From Methylacidimicrobium fagopyrum (GTDB taxonomy: Bacteria > Verrucomicrobiota > Verrucomicrobiia > Limisphaerales > UBA11358): a stretch of DNA of 39,186 nt. Positions 1 through 12,721 of the stretch are shown here, piece by piece (position 1 is the stretch's first letter; every line of letters begins with the position of its first letter). The notes beneath the pieces were generated by a model. The model ran no database searches and was not told the origin of the DNA. It worked only from the letters and a program-made list of their open reading frames with translations. The stretch is taken from contig JAMFSJ010000057.1 in the NCBI GenBank assembly GCA_026225255.1, forward strand, positions 1 through 39,186, read 5' to 3'. A program made the position numbers and the translations under genes.

Positions 1-1321
1 TCGTGATGGCTTGCGGCGCGGGCTTGAGCGTGAGCAGCGATCCGGAGGCGAACAGTTTTTCCGTGAACTCGCGGGCATTGACGCCGGCCAACACTTCGAG
101 TTTTTTCAAAACTTCCGCATCGCGCGAAGTCGTCGTTGGCGACGTCAGGTTCAACGTGTCGGAAACGACGCCGGCGAGCAGCAGGCCGGCGATGGCGCGC
201 GGCAATTCTACATTATTGCGGAAAAAACAATTCGCCACGATCGTGCTCGTCGAGCCAACCGGTTCGTTGTAGAACAGGATCGGCTGTTGCGTGGTCATCG
301 CGCCGATGCGGTGATGATCAATGATCTCAATGATTTCCACTTCATCCGCGCCTTGCACGGCTTGGGACAGTTCGTTGTGATCCACCAGAATTAATTTGCG
401 CGTGACCGTTTTCAAGAAATCCGTTTTGGATAAAATCCCAACCGTCGCGCCTTCGGAGTCCAGCACGGGAAAAATCTGGTAGCCGGATGCGGTGGCTTCC
501 TCGCGCACAGCGGCGAGCGGCGCGTGTTCGCGGAAACAGAGAAATTCCTCGTTCAAAACGTGGCGCACACTGACGGCGGCGCGGCAAAGTGACGCTGTCG
601 TGGCCGTGTCATGCGGCGAGACGATGATGCTGACTTTTTTCTCCCGCGCGGCCTCGAGTGCTTTCGGTTCCACCGGCCCGCCGCCGGTGACGATGAGCAC
701 GCGCACGCCGTTTTTGATTGCATGATTTTGAATATCGCAGCGATCGCCGACCACGACGCATAATTTTTCCGGCGGAACTTTTTCCAGTCGTTTCGCAAAG
801 GAATCTTCCCGCATCGCGCCGATGATCAGGATCAATTCATTTTCGCGGTCCGCGTCGAAGCCGAGTTCCAATTTGCCGCCGAGCGTTTGCGTCAGCCCGG
901 TCAGCGATGACAATAATTCGCGCGAATTTTCCGCGCGGTTCACGGCGGGAAAAAGAAATTTACTCAGTTTGAACAACGAAAGCAGGCCGCGACATTTCCG
1001 TTCGTCGTCCATCACCGGCAAAATGCGAACGTTCTTTTCATCCATCAAACGCAACGCTTCCGCAGCGGTCGAATCTGGTTTCACGCTCAAGATTTTCCGC
1101 TGCATCACGTCTGAAACTTTCGGCGAAACGTCGGCGACGAACATCGGAGCGGGCACGCCAAAGGTTTCCAGCACGAAATTGATGCGGTCGTTCGTGTCGC
1201 CGCAACGCGCGGCGATGGCGCCGGTCATGCCGGTGCGACGTTTATATTCCGCGTAACCGATGGCGGAGCAGATCGCGTCGGTGTCGGGGTTGCGATGGCC
1301 GATGACAAGGATTTCACTCAT
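1..1321 (-). CDS. ppaC: Manganese-dependent inorganic pyrophosphatase (family II) with CBS and DRTGG domains, partial
   Basis: Cytoplasmic enzyme that hydrolyses pyrophosphate to phosphate. The ATG at 1321 opens with MSEILVIGHRNPDTD, the DHH-family metal-binding start (D13, D15). An inserted regulatory block follows: a CBS domain at about residues 72-128, a DRTGG-like domain at about 135-245 and a second CBS domain at about 248-310. The DHH motif (IIDHHR, D335-H337) and GSTSTIVA of the catalytic domain come next. The insert splits the catalytic DHH domain in the way known for nucleotide-regulated family II enzymes, in which adenine nucleotides bound by the CBS pair tune activity; that regulation is family knowledge. 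The frame is still open at base 1 after 440 residues, so roughly the last 100 residues (most of DHHA2) lie outside the window. The assignment is firm; the symbol is less so because naming varies. Confidence 0.93.
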   Translation of the reverse strand, partial: MSEILVIGHRNPDTDAICSAIGYAEYKRRTGMTGAIAARCGDTNDRINFVLETFGVPAPMFVADVSPKVSDVMQRKILSVKPDSTAAEALRLMDEKNVRILPVMDDERKCRGLLSLFKLSKFLFPAVNRAENSRELLSSLTGLTQTLGGKLELGFDADRENELILIIGAMREDSFAKRLEKVPPEKLCVVVGDRCDIQNHAIKNGVRVLIVTGGGPVEPKALEAAREKKVSIIVSPHDTATTASLCRAAVSVRHVLNEEFLCFREHAPLAAVREEATASGYQIFPVLDSEGATVGILSKTDFLKTVTRKLILVDHNELSQAVQGADEVEIIEIIDHHRIGAMTTQQPILFYNEPVGSTSTIVANCFFRNNVELPRAIAGLLLAGVVSDTLNLTSPTTTSRDAEVLKKLEVLAGVNAREFTEKLFASGSLLTLKPAPQAIT

Positions 1322-1390
1322 TGTAAGTCGCGCGCAGAGTAAGGGGAATCGGCGATGGCGGCAAGCCGAAGGGATTTTAATCGAAGGGTA

Positions 1391-1472
1391 GGGCGAGACT
1401 CCGTCGAGCCGTAATTTTGCAGCCCTTTTTTCTGCTTGTGCCTTTAAGTTACGGCTCGACGGAGTCTCGCCC
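1391..1472. repeat. REP-like inverted repeat, family A
   Basis: Two perfectly complementary 24-base arms (1391-1414 and 1449-1472) are separated by a 34-base spacer. Each arm is itself an imperfect hairpin: GGC and GCC pair, GAC and GTC pair, with a TC/TC internal mismatch and a GGA loop. The element lies in the 167-base gap downstream of the lipid kinase and upstream of the pyrophosphatase start. A 22-base identical piece (1453-1474) recurs at 7371-7392 inside the helicase gene, so this is a dispersed family and not only a local terminator. Confidence 0.85.
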
Positions 1473-1488
1473 CATCAAAAAAGTGAAG

Positions 1489-2403
1489 TCACGGCACGGT
1501 CACGCGCAGTTTTTCCCGCTCTACTAAAAACGTCGCGGGCAAATGGCCGATCCATTCGCCATCCAATTCAAACGCCACGGGAACTTCGCTCGTCAGTTCA
1601 AAACTTTCCGCACTGATCCGTTGCACCACTTTTTCCGGAAGCTTTTTGCGCAGCAGAAAATTTGGTGCGCAACGCAGTAGGGTGGGCAAATTCACGCGCG
1701 GCAAAACGCAAACATCCAGGCGGCCATTGCGCAAATCCGCCGCCGGAAAAATGGCGATGGAGCCACCATAAAATCTGCCGTTGCCGATCAGTGCCAGCTC
1801 GCCCGCGATCGTTTTTTTATCTGCGCGCACGGTGATTTTTGCCTGCCGTTCCGCCAGCGCTTTAAGCCCGGCGACGACGTAAGCCAGCGGTCCGACCTTT
1901 TTTTTGAGTTGCCAACTGACGAGTTCAATCGCGCGGGCATCGAGTCCCGCGCCGGCGAGTTGGACGAAATAGCGTCGCTCCGTTTGGCCGTTCGCTGAAA
2001 ACTCTACGCGCGGCAAATCAATGCGCGTTTCGTGGCCGCGCCGCAAAATTTCCCACGCCGGTTTGAGTCGCGAAGGGATTTTCAATTCCCGTGCAAAGAC
2101 ATTCACCGTGCCGAGCGGCAACACGCCGAGGCGCGCGCGCGCAAAACCATCCGGCGCATCGCCGATGCCGTTGAGCACTTCATTGACTGTGCCATCGCCG
2201 CCCGCCGCAACGATGAGGTCAAAACCTTCGACGACGGATTCGGCCGCGAGCCGTCGCGCATCGCCCGCCGCCGCCGTGGCCTTGAACGCGCAATCGCCCG
2301 CCATCTCGCCAAGATGTTCGCGAAAATGACGCGCCTTATTGCCGCGCGCGGCCGGATTGAAAATAACGCAAGTGCGCACGCGCAGATGATTTCGCATCGG
2401 CAT
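1489..2403 (-). CDS. Diacylglycerol/sphingosine kinase-like lipid kinase (YegS/BmrU type)
   Basis: Predicted cytoplasmic kinase that phosphorylates a lipid such as diacylglycerol. The N-terminus TCVIFNPAARGNKA is the typical opening of the DAGK catalytic domain, and AAGGDGTVNEVLNG (about residues 66-79) is its nucleotide-binding loop. LGVLPLGTVNVFARELKIP and ALIGNGRFYGGSIAIFPAAD are later conserved segments. The 304-residue length is normal for the family. I place the start at the ATG at 2403 because the conserved domain begins just after it; an in-frame ATG at 2457 would leave only 2 bases before the divergent start at 2460 and adds residues with no family counterpart. The lipid substrate cannot be read from the sequence. 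Confidence 0.9.
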   Translation of the reverse strand: MPMRNHLRVRTCVIFNPAARGNKARHFREHLGEMAGDCAFKATAAAGDARRLAAESVVEGFDLIVAAGGDGTVNEVLNGIGDAPDGFARARLGVLPLGTVNVFARELKIPSRLKPAWEILRRGHETRIDLPRVEFSANGQTERRYFVQLAGAGLDARAIELVSWQLKKKVGPLAYVVAGLKALAERQAKITVRADKKTIAGELALIGNGRFYGGSIAIFPAADLRNGRLDVCVLPRVNLPTLLRCAPNFLLRKKLPEKVVQRISAESFELTSEVPVAFELDGEWIGHLPATFLVEREKLRVTVP

Positions 2404-2459
2404 TTTTAGTCGAGGAGAAAGCGTGTGGACTTTGGGGAAAGCCTGAATAAAATCCATCC

Positions 2460-3665
2460 ATGCTTTCCCTGCGTAGTTGGCTCAAACCAAGGCTGCTATT
2501 TTTTGGCGTTGCTGCCATTTGTCTGATGTTCTTGTGTTCGTGCGCCACGAAAAATTCAACCCAACCACGGCTTCCGGCGACGGTAACGATGAACAAAGAT
2601 GCTGGGCGCGGCGGTTTTTTGGAGGTAACACTGCAATTGGAGAATGGCGAAAAGTTGCCGTTCATACTGGATACCGGAGCGGGCTTCATTTTGATTGATG
2701 AATCGTTGGCTCCGAAATTGGGGAAACCCATCGGCACAGTGAACATTCAGCATTGGGGAAAGCATGAGGACCGGCACGTTTATGCCGCGCCTAAATTATA
2801 TCTAGGCGGGGTTTTGTTGCCGACGGGCGATTCGGTTGTCGCCAGTGATTTTAAGGATTTTTCAAAAGTTGCCGGTCATCGGGTCATGGGCGTTCTCGGG
2901 ATGGATGCGCTGCAACATTATTGCCTTCAGCTTGATTTTACTGCCGGAAAAATACGGTTTCTCGATGATCAATCGGCGGACACAAAAAACTGGGGACAGG
3001 CATTTCCGATCGTGGCTTTGAATGCCAATGATCCGCGACCGGCCGTGGCGCAAAATCTTTTGGGAGCGCAAGGACCCCATTCGTTGATTGACAGTGGCTA
3101 TGGAGGTAGAGCCGACGGATGGTTGATGCCAAAGTTTTTTGAACAATGGACGAATCAAACGGATTTGCCAGCCAAAGGTGAAGCCCATTCGCCCGACGGT
3201 GTGTTTGGCGGGAAAAGATATTCTTCAATGTTTTTAGATGTTCAAGATGTTGAATCGGATGGCATTGGACTCCGCTTTTTAGCGCGACATTTAGTCACTT
3301 TGGATTTTCCCAAGCACACGCTCTATCTCAAACGCACCAGCGATTTTCCCTTGATGAATAAGGCCACGGAAACAAGGGCGCGGTCGGCTACTGAATCGGC
3401 GGGAAAATATATGGTTCAATTAGTGAAGCAAGGCCAGTTGCCGGGCATATCAAAAGAGGACCACGGGACCATGACGGATTCTCAAGTGGATCACACCGAT
3501 TCGCCTTATCGGGACTCTGTGGTTCTGAACGGCCGGAAAAATGGCGATTCATCTTTTTACCATTACACTTTCATTCGCACTTCCCAAAATGGCGGGTGGA
3601 AATTACAAAAAGCCAGGCGCACGGATGAAAATGGCAAAGTCCTTCAGGAATATCCCGTTCCGTAA
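2460..3665 (+). CDS. Lipoprotein aspartyl protease (retropepsin-like)
   Basis: The first 28 residues form a lipoprotein signal: basic start, hydrophobic run, then a lipobox LCSC with C28 as the likely lipidated cysteine. The mature part has two aspartyl-protease halves, each with a catalytic motif: PFILDTGAGF (D71) and SLIDSGYGG (D211). A bilobed single-chain layout of this kind is seen in bacterial retropepsin-like proteases. About 100 C-terminal residues after 300 show no protease motif and look like a separate small domain. The protein should sit in the envelope and cleave proteins there; the substrate is unknown. It is divergent from the lipid kinase, with 56 bases between the chosen starts. 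Confidence 0.8.
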   Translation: MLSLRSWLKPRLLFFGVAAICLMFLCSCATKNSTQPRLPATVTMNKDAGRGGFLEVTLQLENGEKLPFILDTGAGFILIDESLAPKLGKPIGTVNIQHWGKHEDRHVYAAPKLYLGGVLLPTGDSVVASDFKDFSKVAGHRVMGVLGMDALQHYCLQLDFTAGKIRFLDDQSADTKNWGQAFPIVALNANDPRPAVAQNLLGAQGPHSLIDSGYGGRADGWLMPKFFEQWTNQTDLPAKGEAHSPDGVFGGKRYSSMFLDVQDVESDGIGLRFLARHLVTLDFPKHTLYLKRTSDFPLMNKATETRARSATESAGKYMVQLVKQGQLPGISKEDHGTMTDSQVDHTDSPYRDSVVLNGRKNGDSSFYHYTFIRTSQNGGWKLQKARRTDENGKVLQEYPVP

Positions 3666-3707
3666 GTTGGCGTTGCGCTCGCCACTGAATTTTCCGAAAC
3701 TCTCCCC

Positions 3708-4567
3708 ATGAACGAAGTCCCCCAATGGAAAATTCCCAAGTGGCCGTTTTTTACCGCTTACGCTGTGCTGCTTGGCTTCGCCTGGTTTTTCATCCTGCGC
3801 GCGCCGCAATCTCTGCATCATTGGGAATTCGCCGCCGCGTGTGTCGTGATCGGAGCCGTGTTGAGCGTGATTCCGTATTATCTCGAATATCAAGCGACCG
3901 GGAAATTGATTGAACTGCATTCCGTCGGCGAAGTTTCCGGCAAGATCGAAGACCTGAAAAAATTTACCGAACAAGTTTCCGCCGCGACCGATCAATGGGC
4001 GCGCGTCCACGAAACCACCAAAGGCAGTGCGGAAAAACCGCCGCCGCGGCGTATCAAATCTCCGAACGCATCACCGCAGAAGTGCGCGACTTCGCCGAGT
4101 TTCAGAAAAAAATGAACGACGCCGAGAAGGGTGCGCTCCGGCTCGAAGTCGAAAAGTTGAAACGGATCGAAGCGGATTGGCTGCAAGTCGTCGTGCGCAT
4201 TCTCGATCACATTTATTCGTTGCACACCGCCGCCGCGCGTTCGGGTCAACCCGAACTCGCCAGCCAGATCAGTCATTTTCAAAACGCCTGCCGCGATGCG
4301 GCCCGGCGCGTCGGCCTCACGCCTTTCGCCGCCGAACCAAACGAGCCGTTTGATGCCGAACGTCATCGTGCCCACGGCGTGGAAACTCCGCCAGCCGACG
4401 CCATCGCCGCCGAAACGCTTGCGCCCGGCGTTACGTTTCAAGGCCGGTTAATTCGTCCTGCGCTCGTGCGTTTGCAAAGCCCCGCCGAGCCGAAAGAAGA
4501 AACCGCTCCCGAAAAACTGGCCACGGTCGAAGCCAGAGAAATTGCGTCGGATGAATTGCCGCTGTAA
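3708..4567 (+). CDS. Membrane-anchored GrpE-like protein, split by a -1 frameshift
   Basis: Two overlapping frames read as one gene. The first (3708-4115) encodes two membrane segments (about residues 13-30 and 43-62) and the start of a coiled coil. The second, open from before 3995 to the stop at 4567, continues the coiled coil (SERITAEVRDFAEFQKK) and ends with a segment like the GrpE C-terminal beta domain, with FDAERHRAHGVE and AAETLAPGVTFQGRLIRPAL. The frame changes at the A5 run at 4033-4037; one more A would join both into about 286 residues. The second frame has no plausible start of its own. Either the gene is truncated, the base is an error, or translation slips back one base on AAA. 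GrpE is the DnaK nucleotide-exchange factor, but this membrane-anchored relative need not do that job. Confidence 0.7.
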
Positions 4568-4584
4568 ATAAAGCTGGAATTTTA

Positions 4585-4785
4585 AACCGCTAATCGGCGC
4601 TGATCTTCGCTGATGAAGCCGTAGCCAATGAGAAGCTGATGACGCTCATTGAAATGGCTGGGTTCAAATTTGCGTGTGCGTCCAGAAAAAAGCGGCGAAG
4701 AGCCGCCGCTTTCCCAACAAACTTGCAAAACGCGTGCATGAGTCAACCGCTTGTGCGATTAGCGAAGATCAGCGCAGATTAGCGG

Positions 4786-4787
<2 letters not shown>
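4585..4787. repeat. MITE-like element with 30-base inverted ends
   Basis: The ends 4585-4614 and 4758-4787 are inverted copies with 2 mismatches in 30 bases; each begins AACCGCTAATC from the outside. About 140 bases between them carry no convincing gene. The element fills the gap between two genes that converge here, and its right end supplies the first bases of the TAA stop (4786-4788) of the helicase gene. The size and inverted ends resemble a non-autonomous miniature element; no target-site duplication is clear. Confidence 0.6.
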
Positions 4788-8610
<3,823 letters not shown>

Positions 8611-8789
8611 GTGGCGGAAATTTTAGCCACAGATGAACCCAGATGAAACACCGATTTCTGCGGGACATTAAAGTGCCGCGCGAAAGCTGATTGACCTTTC
8701 CGGGTTCAGTGAGGGGAAACCCGCTGAAACATCAGGAATGGCAAGGCGAAACTGGCATTTGAGCAGGCATTCGTTAAGGGTTGGATATT

Positions 8790-9920
8790 TTATTTCGCAA
8801 TGGCCTCCGCCGCGAGCGTCCCGAGTTTGCGGCGTAACGGAATCACGTTGCCCGCTTCCGTCGGATGATTGCGGTTTGATAAAAAGATCACGAACGTTTT
8901 TGAGGCCGGATCAATCCACAAAGATCCGCCCGTCCAACCGGTGTGACCATAAGAACCAATCGGGAAAATCTCGCCGCGCGGGCCGCTGAAGGGCGTATCA
9001 ATGTCCCAACCCAACCCGCGCTTGGCGGAAATTCCCGGCGGTGTTTGCACGCTGGTCATTAGCTGCACCGTCTCCGGTTTGAAAAGGCGCACGTGGTCGA
9101 GTTCGCCGAGATTTACCAGCATCCGTGCGTAACGCGCGAGATCGGACGCGGTCGTGAACAAGCCCGCGTGGCCGGCGACGCCGCCCATGTGCCGCGCGGT
9201 CGGATCATGCACGGTTCCGCGCCACGGTTTGCCATTCACGACCTCGGTGGGCGCGATGCGTGGCCGTTTTTCTGACGCCGGCAAATAACCGGTGTCCGTC
9301 ATTTTCAACGGCCCGTAAATTTCACGCTGCACAAAAACTTCCAACGGCATTTTGCTAACGCGCTGGACAATTTCGCCGAGCAGAAAAAAATTAACATCGC
9401 TGTATTTGAAAACTGTGCCGGGCGGAGCGAAGAGTTTTAACGCGCACGCCTTTTTAATGGCCGTTGCTTCACCGTGCCAGTCGGTTGCCGTTTCGACGTC
9501 GGGCGGCAGACCGGACGTGTGCGTCATTAATTCGTGCACGGTCACAGTTTCTTTACCGCCGCCGCTGAATTCTGGAATGTAAGTCGCCACCGGCGCGTCC
9601 AATTTTATTTCGCCACGTTCAATCAACACCATCACGGCGGGCGTGGTGGCAACGACTTTCGTCAATGACGCCGCGTCGAAAATCGTGTCCTCTGTCATCG
9701 GCTCGCGCATGGGCACGAGGGCGCGACTGCCAAACGCTTTGTGATACGACGTGCCAGCGTGTTCCAGCCAGAGGACGCCACCGGGACATTTATTGCTGGC
9801 AATGGCGTCGTTGATGGCGGCGTCCATGGTGGCCAATTTATCCGCGCGAAAAACGTCGGCGAACAATTGCGGCGCGAGGCCAAGTAACAGAGCCGTGATG
9901 AAAATGATTTTCCGCTGCAT
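8790..9920 (-). CDS. Secreted beta-lactamase-family serine hydrolase, AmiE-like
   Basis: A signal peptide (MQRKIIFITALLLGLAPQLFA) precedes a serine beta-lactamase-type domain. SLTK (S85, K88) gives the nucleophile and general base, KYSDVN (Y173) the second motif, and HTGWTGG the KTG-like third motif. The start at 9920 is chosen because it begins the signal peptide; the frame extends to 10055, but that part runs through a palindromic repeat. It lies just downstream of NamZ on the same strand. In Bacillus subtilis the NamZ gene (ybbC) is next to a serine hydrolase of this family, AmiE (YbbE), which cuts peptide from N-acetylmuramic acid. By that context I infer a muropeptide amidase; a beta-lactamase, esterase or carboxypeptidase remains possible. 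Confidence 0.85.
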   Translation of the reverse strand: MQRKIIFITALLLGLAPQLFADVFRADKLATMDAAINDAIASNKCPGGVLWLEHAGTSYHKAFGSRALVPMREPMTEDTIFDAASLTKVVATTPAVMVLIERGEIKLDAPVATYIPEFSGGGKETVTVHELMTHTSGLPPDVETATDWHGEATAIKKACALKLFAPPGTVFKYSDVNFFLLGEIVQRVSKMPLEVFVQREIYGPLKMTDTGYLPASEKRPRIAPTEVVNGKPWRGTVHDPTARHMGGVAGHAGLFTTASDLARYARMLVNLGELDHVRLFKPETVQLMTSVQTPPGISAKRGLGWDIDTPFSGPRGEIFPIGSYGHTGWTGGSLWIDPASKTFVIFLSNRNHPTEAGNVIPLRRKLGTLAAEAIAK

Positions 9921-9944
9921 AAAATAAGGTGCTTGGTTTAAACC

Positions 9945-10012
9945 GGAACGCCGAGCATTGCTCGGCTCGGTGGCATTCGACGATCTCTTGGCCGAGCAAT
10001 GCTCGGCGCTCC
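9945..10012. repeat. REP-like inverted repeat, family C
   Basis: The two 22-base arms (9945-9966 and 9991-10012) are inverted copies with one mismatch. Each arm is also a tight hairpin, GCCGAGCA paired with TGCTCGGC, preceded by GGARC. The element lies between the stop of NamZ (10018) and the start of the serine hydrolase (9920), so any NamZ-hydrolase message would carry it as a large hairpin. Confidence 0.85.
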
Positions 10013-10017
10013 AATTG

Positions 10018-11376
10018 TCAGGGATACAGCAAATACGGTTTACGCAATTTCTCAAACGCCGCCAGCCCCGGCTGGAACCCGGCGATGATTTCTTCCGCTG
10101 GCTCGCCGCGTTCTAACGCCTCGCGCACCGACGATGTCCCCATCACTTTATCAAAATAACTCGCATGCAATTCCAATTTGTCGCCGTAGGTTTGTTTCAC
10201 GACGGACAAAATGGCCAGCGTGGTGGCAACGGATTGAAATTTATTCCGATCCGTCACATGTAACTGACAGCCGCCACAATTCGTGCCGGAAAATTTCGAG
10301 AACGTCGGCGTGAACCAGACTTCACGGAACTGCACGCCGGGTAGTTTCAAATCATTTAGTTTTTTGGAGAGCACAAAGCCATCAATCCACGGGGCGCCAA
10401 ACGTTTCGAATGGTTTCGTCGTGCCGCGACCTTCGGATAAATTGCTGCCTTCCAGTATGACCTGCCCGGGATAAACCGTCGTGCTATCGAGCGTTGGCAG
10501 GTTGGGCGACGGCAAAACCCACGGGAGAGAGGTTTCATCGCACCATTTATTGCGCGTCCAATTTTCCATGGGCACAACGGTGAGATTGCATTTCTTCGGC
10601 AGAAATTTTGCGTTGAATAATTGCGCGAGTTCACCTGCGGTCATGCCGTGGCGTAGCGGAATCGGATAGAGCCCGATGAACGAACTATGCTTGGGATATT
10701 CCAAAATCGGCCCTTCCATATCCACGCCGCCGATGGGATTGGGGCGGTCCAAAACGATGAACGGAATGCCCGAATCCGCGCACGCCTGCATCGCATAAGC
10801 CATCGTAGCGATGTAAGTATAAACGCGCGTGCCGACGTCTTGCAGATCGAAAACCATCACGTCCACAGATTGCAACATGCCGGTCTCGACTTGTTTGCCT
10901 TCATGTTTCGTGTCGAACGTGCGCATGTATTCGTCAATGTTCGTGAGCATGTCCGCCGGCGGTTTATGCGTCTGACCGTAAAGGCTGAACACGGGCAGTT
11001 GATAATGTTCATCGTAATAAAACGAAACGTATTGTCCCGCCTGCGCGTTGCCGCGCACGCCATGTTCCGGCCCGTAAAGCGAAACGAGTTTCACGTCTGG
11101 CTGGGCGCGGAATAATTCGATGATGCTGTCGAGATGCGAATCCACGCCGGTCGGATTCGTGATCAGGCCGACGCGTTTGCCGCGAATCAAATCGAGATGT
11201 TTTTCAAATAAAACTTCCACGCCGAGTTTCACCGGCGGCTGGGTGGCGACATTTTGAGTGGGCATAGAGTGGCAGCCGGCGAGCAACGCGGCGGAGAGAA
11301 CACAGATGAACCAAAGGAAACCAAGCGAACCCTTCGTTTCTTTGGTTTTTTTCTTTAAAATAAGTTTAAGCATCAT
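10018..11376 (-). CDS. namZ: Exo-beta-N-acetylmuramidase NamZ (DUF1343), lipoprotein
   Basis: The N-terminus is a lipoprotein signal ending in LAGC (C35). The domain begins GVEVLFEKHLDLIRGKRVGLITNPTG and contains LYGPEHGVRG, VFDLQDVGTRVYTYIATM, VLDRPNPIGG and LEGSNLSEGRGTTKPFE, all typical of DUF1343. Characterised members remove N-acetylmuramic acid from the non-reducing end of peptidoglycan fragments. The lipobox suggests that it works attached to a membrane. The downstream serine hydrolase on the same strand makes a muropeptide-recycling pair likely. No NagZ (beta-N-acetylglucosaminidase), the usual partner in Bacillus, is present in the window. An ATG one codon further in (11373) is an equally good start. 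Confidence 0.92.
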   Translation of the reverse strand: MMLKLILKKKTKETKGSLGFLWFICVLSAALLAGCHSMPTQNVATQPPVKLGVEVLFEKHLDLIRGKRVGLITNPTGVDSHLDSIIELFRAQPDVKLVSLYGPEHGVRGNAQAGQYVSFYYDEHYQLPVFSLYGQTHKPPADMLTNIDEYMRTFDTKHEGKQVETGMLQSVDVMVFDLQDVGTRVYTYIATMAYAMQACADSGIPFIVLDRPNPIGGVDMEGPILEYPKHSSFIGLYPIPLRHGMTAGELAQLFNAKFLPKKCNLTVVPMENWTRNKWCDETSLPWVLPSPNLPTLDSTTVYPGQVILEGSNLSEGRGTTKPFETFGAPWIDGFVLSKKLNDLKLPGVQFREVWFTPTFSKFSGTNCGGCQLHVTDRNKFQSVATTLAILSVVKQTYGDKLELHASYFDKVMGTSSVREALERGEPAEEIIAGFQPGLAAFEKLRKPYLLYP

Positions 11377-11385
11377 TTTTTAATT

Positions 11386-11751
11386 TCAAGGACTCAACCA
11401 TGAATCACCGGCTTTTTGATAGCCGATAAACTTCACCGGTTGCGCTGCCAAGTCTTCTACCAGAACGAGCGTATAGCCCGGTCGCAAAACATAAACCGCC
11501 CGAAAATAATTTCCTGAACTGCCACCCGATTGGGCACCGACAAAGTGTAACGGCGTCGGGTCAAGAATCGCCACGACTTCCTGGCCGGACATACCCGGTT
11601 TTAATTTTAGCAACGCATGGTTGATCTGCTTAATTTCGGCTAACGTAAGCGGATAAGTCGTTTTGGCATGGGACGTTTTTTTAGCGGTGGCGCAACCCAA
11701 TAAAGTTGCGCTCAAAATGAGGGCGAGGCCAAGTTTGATATTTGTTTTCAT
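11386..11751 (-). CDS. Small lipoprotein of unknown function, possibly BamE-like fold
   Basis: A 121-residue protein that starts MKTNIKLGLALILSATLLGC, a lipoprotein signal with C20 as the lipid site. I chose the ATG at 11751 because it places the signal correctly; the frame is open back to 11856. The mature part contains LKLKPGMSGQEVVAILDPTP, which resembles the helix-turn-strand of BamE/OmlA-like domains (a GMs..eV..ilG.P pattern), followed by strands including YFRAVYVL and YTLVLVEDL. The resemblance is weak, so the function is open. It lies 9 bases upstream of NamZ on the same strand, which suggests co-transcription in the envelope gene group. Confidence 0.7.
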   Translation of the reverse strand: MKTNIKLGLALILSATLLGCATAKKTSHAKTTYPLTLAEIKQINHALLKLKPGMSGQEVVAILDPTPLHFVGAQSGGSSGNYFRAVYVLRPGYTLVLVEDLAAQPVKFIGYQKAGDSWLSP

Positions 11752-11806
11752 AGTTATGATGTGACGTTGTTTTGAAAACTGCTGGTTTCGCCCACCAACA
11801 AAACAC

Positions 11807-12721
11807 TCATTCGTCTCGCAAGCAACTGGTTTTGAGAAATTGTTCGAAATTGCCACGTTTAGCCACGACTTCGTTATGCACCATGTCGGTGTGCAGAAAA
11901 ACCAACTTATTCGTCGCTAAATTATCCGGCACCGCGTTCGTATCTTCACCCGCAAAAAAACTGACGCCGTTCGTTTTGAGCAACGTCATCAACGCTTCGG
12001 AATTTTGCTTCGTGCCGCCGTGGTCGGTGTAGATGTCGAGCAACCGTCCATGCTCACTTTTTTGCCACGCGACGTAGTTTTCCGTGTTGCCATAAAGTGC
12101 ATCGAACAGCCAGATTTCGCGGACATTTTGTCCCATGCCGCCATGATCCGCAATTTCAGCCATTACGTGATAACCGCCGCTGTGGCCGGATAAAATGACG
12201 TTGCCGATTTCAAAGTTCGTTTCCGTCAACGCCCCGCTGGCGCGCAATTTTTCCACGGCTTCGTGCATGAAAATTGTAAAACCATTCGTATCTTCGAGTT
12301 TGCCGTCGAAGGAATCCGGCGCGTTATGCGGGCCTTCGGGCACGATGAGGATCGCGTTTTTGCCGCTGGCAACGAGTTGCTCCACGAGCTTGTATTGTTC
12401 CAGCGTGCCGGCGATGTTGTTCATCCAACCATGAAAATGAACAATGAAATCAACTTTGTCCGTGGCCCGAAATTTTTTTGGAATAAAGATCGCGACGTCG
12501 GAATTGGAATAATGTTCCGCGGCGGAATAAAGCTGCCCATCATATTTATGGCCGTTTGCGCGCGCCGGGTGCGGAAACGGTGCGGAAACAAATTGCGTGA
12601 AAAGCAATTGGCCGAGCGGCGCAAACTTGGTTTGCAGTTCCGGAATGGTTTCCGCCGCGGGCGTGGTGAAACGCAGCGATAAAATAAATGCCGCCGCCAA
12701 AAATATTTTTTTGTTCGTCAT
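11807..12721 (-). CDS. Secreted alpha/beta hydrolase
   Basis: It begins with a signal peptide (about residues 1-23, ending TTPAAE). The fold is indicated by VDFIVHFHGWMNN, an oxyanion-hole HG segment, and by VILSGHSGGYHV, the nucleophile elbow GHSGG. LFDALYGN and HTDMVHNEVV are candidate positions for the acid and the catalytic histidine. It could be an esterase, a depolymerase or a carbohydrate-active esterase; nothing decides the substrate. It lies 55 bases upstream of the small lipoprotein on the same strand and shares an export signal with all genes of this group, so an envelope or periplasmic role is likely. Confidence 0.8.
   Translation of the reverse strand: MTNKKIFLAAAFILSLRFTTPAAETIPELQTKFAPLGQLLFTQFVSAPFPHPARANGHKYDGQLYSAAEHYSNSDVAIFIPKKFRATDKVDFIVHFHGWMNNIAGTLEQYKLVEQLVASGKNAILIVPEGPHNAPDSFDGKLEDTNGFTIFMHEAVEKLRASGALTETNFEIGNVILSGHSGGYHVMAEIADHGGMGQNVREIWLFDALYGNTENYVAWQKSEHGRLLDIYTDHGGTKQNSEALMTLLKTNGVSFFAGEDTNAVPDNLATNKLVFLHTDMVHNEVVAKRGNFEQFLKTSCLRDE

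Noticed and set aside
9921..10055. N-terminal extension of the serine hydrolase
   Set aside because: The added 45 residues are encoded by the family C palindrome and NamZ 3' end; the signal peptide starts at 9920.
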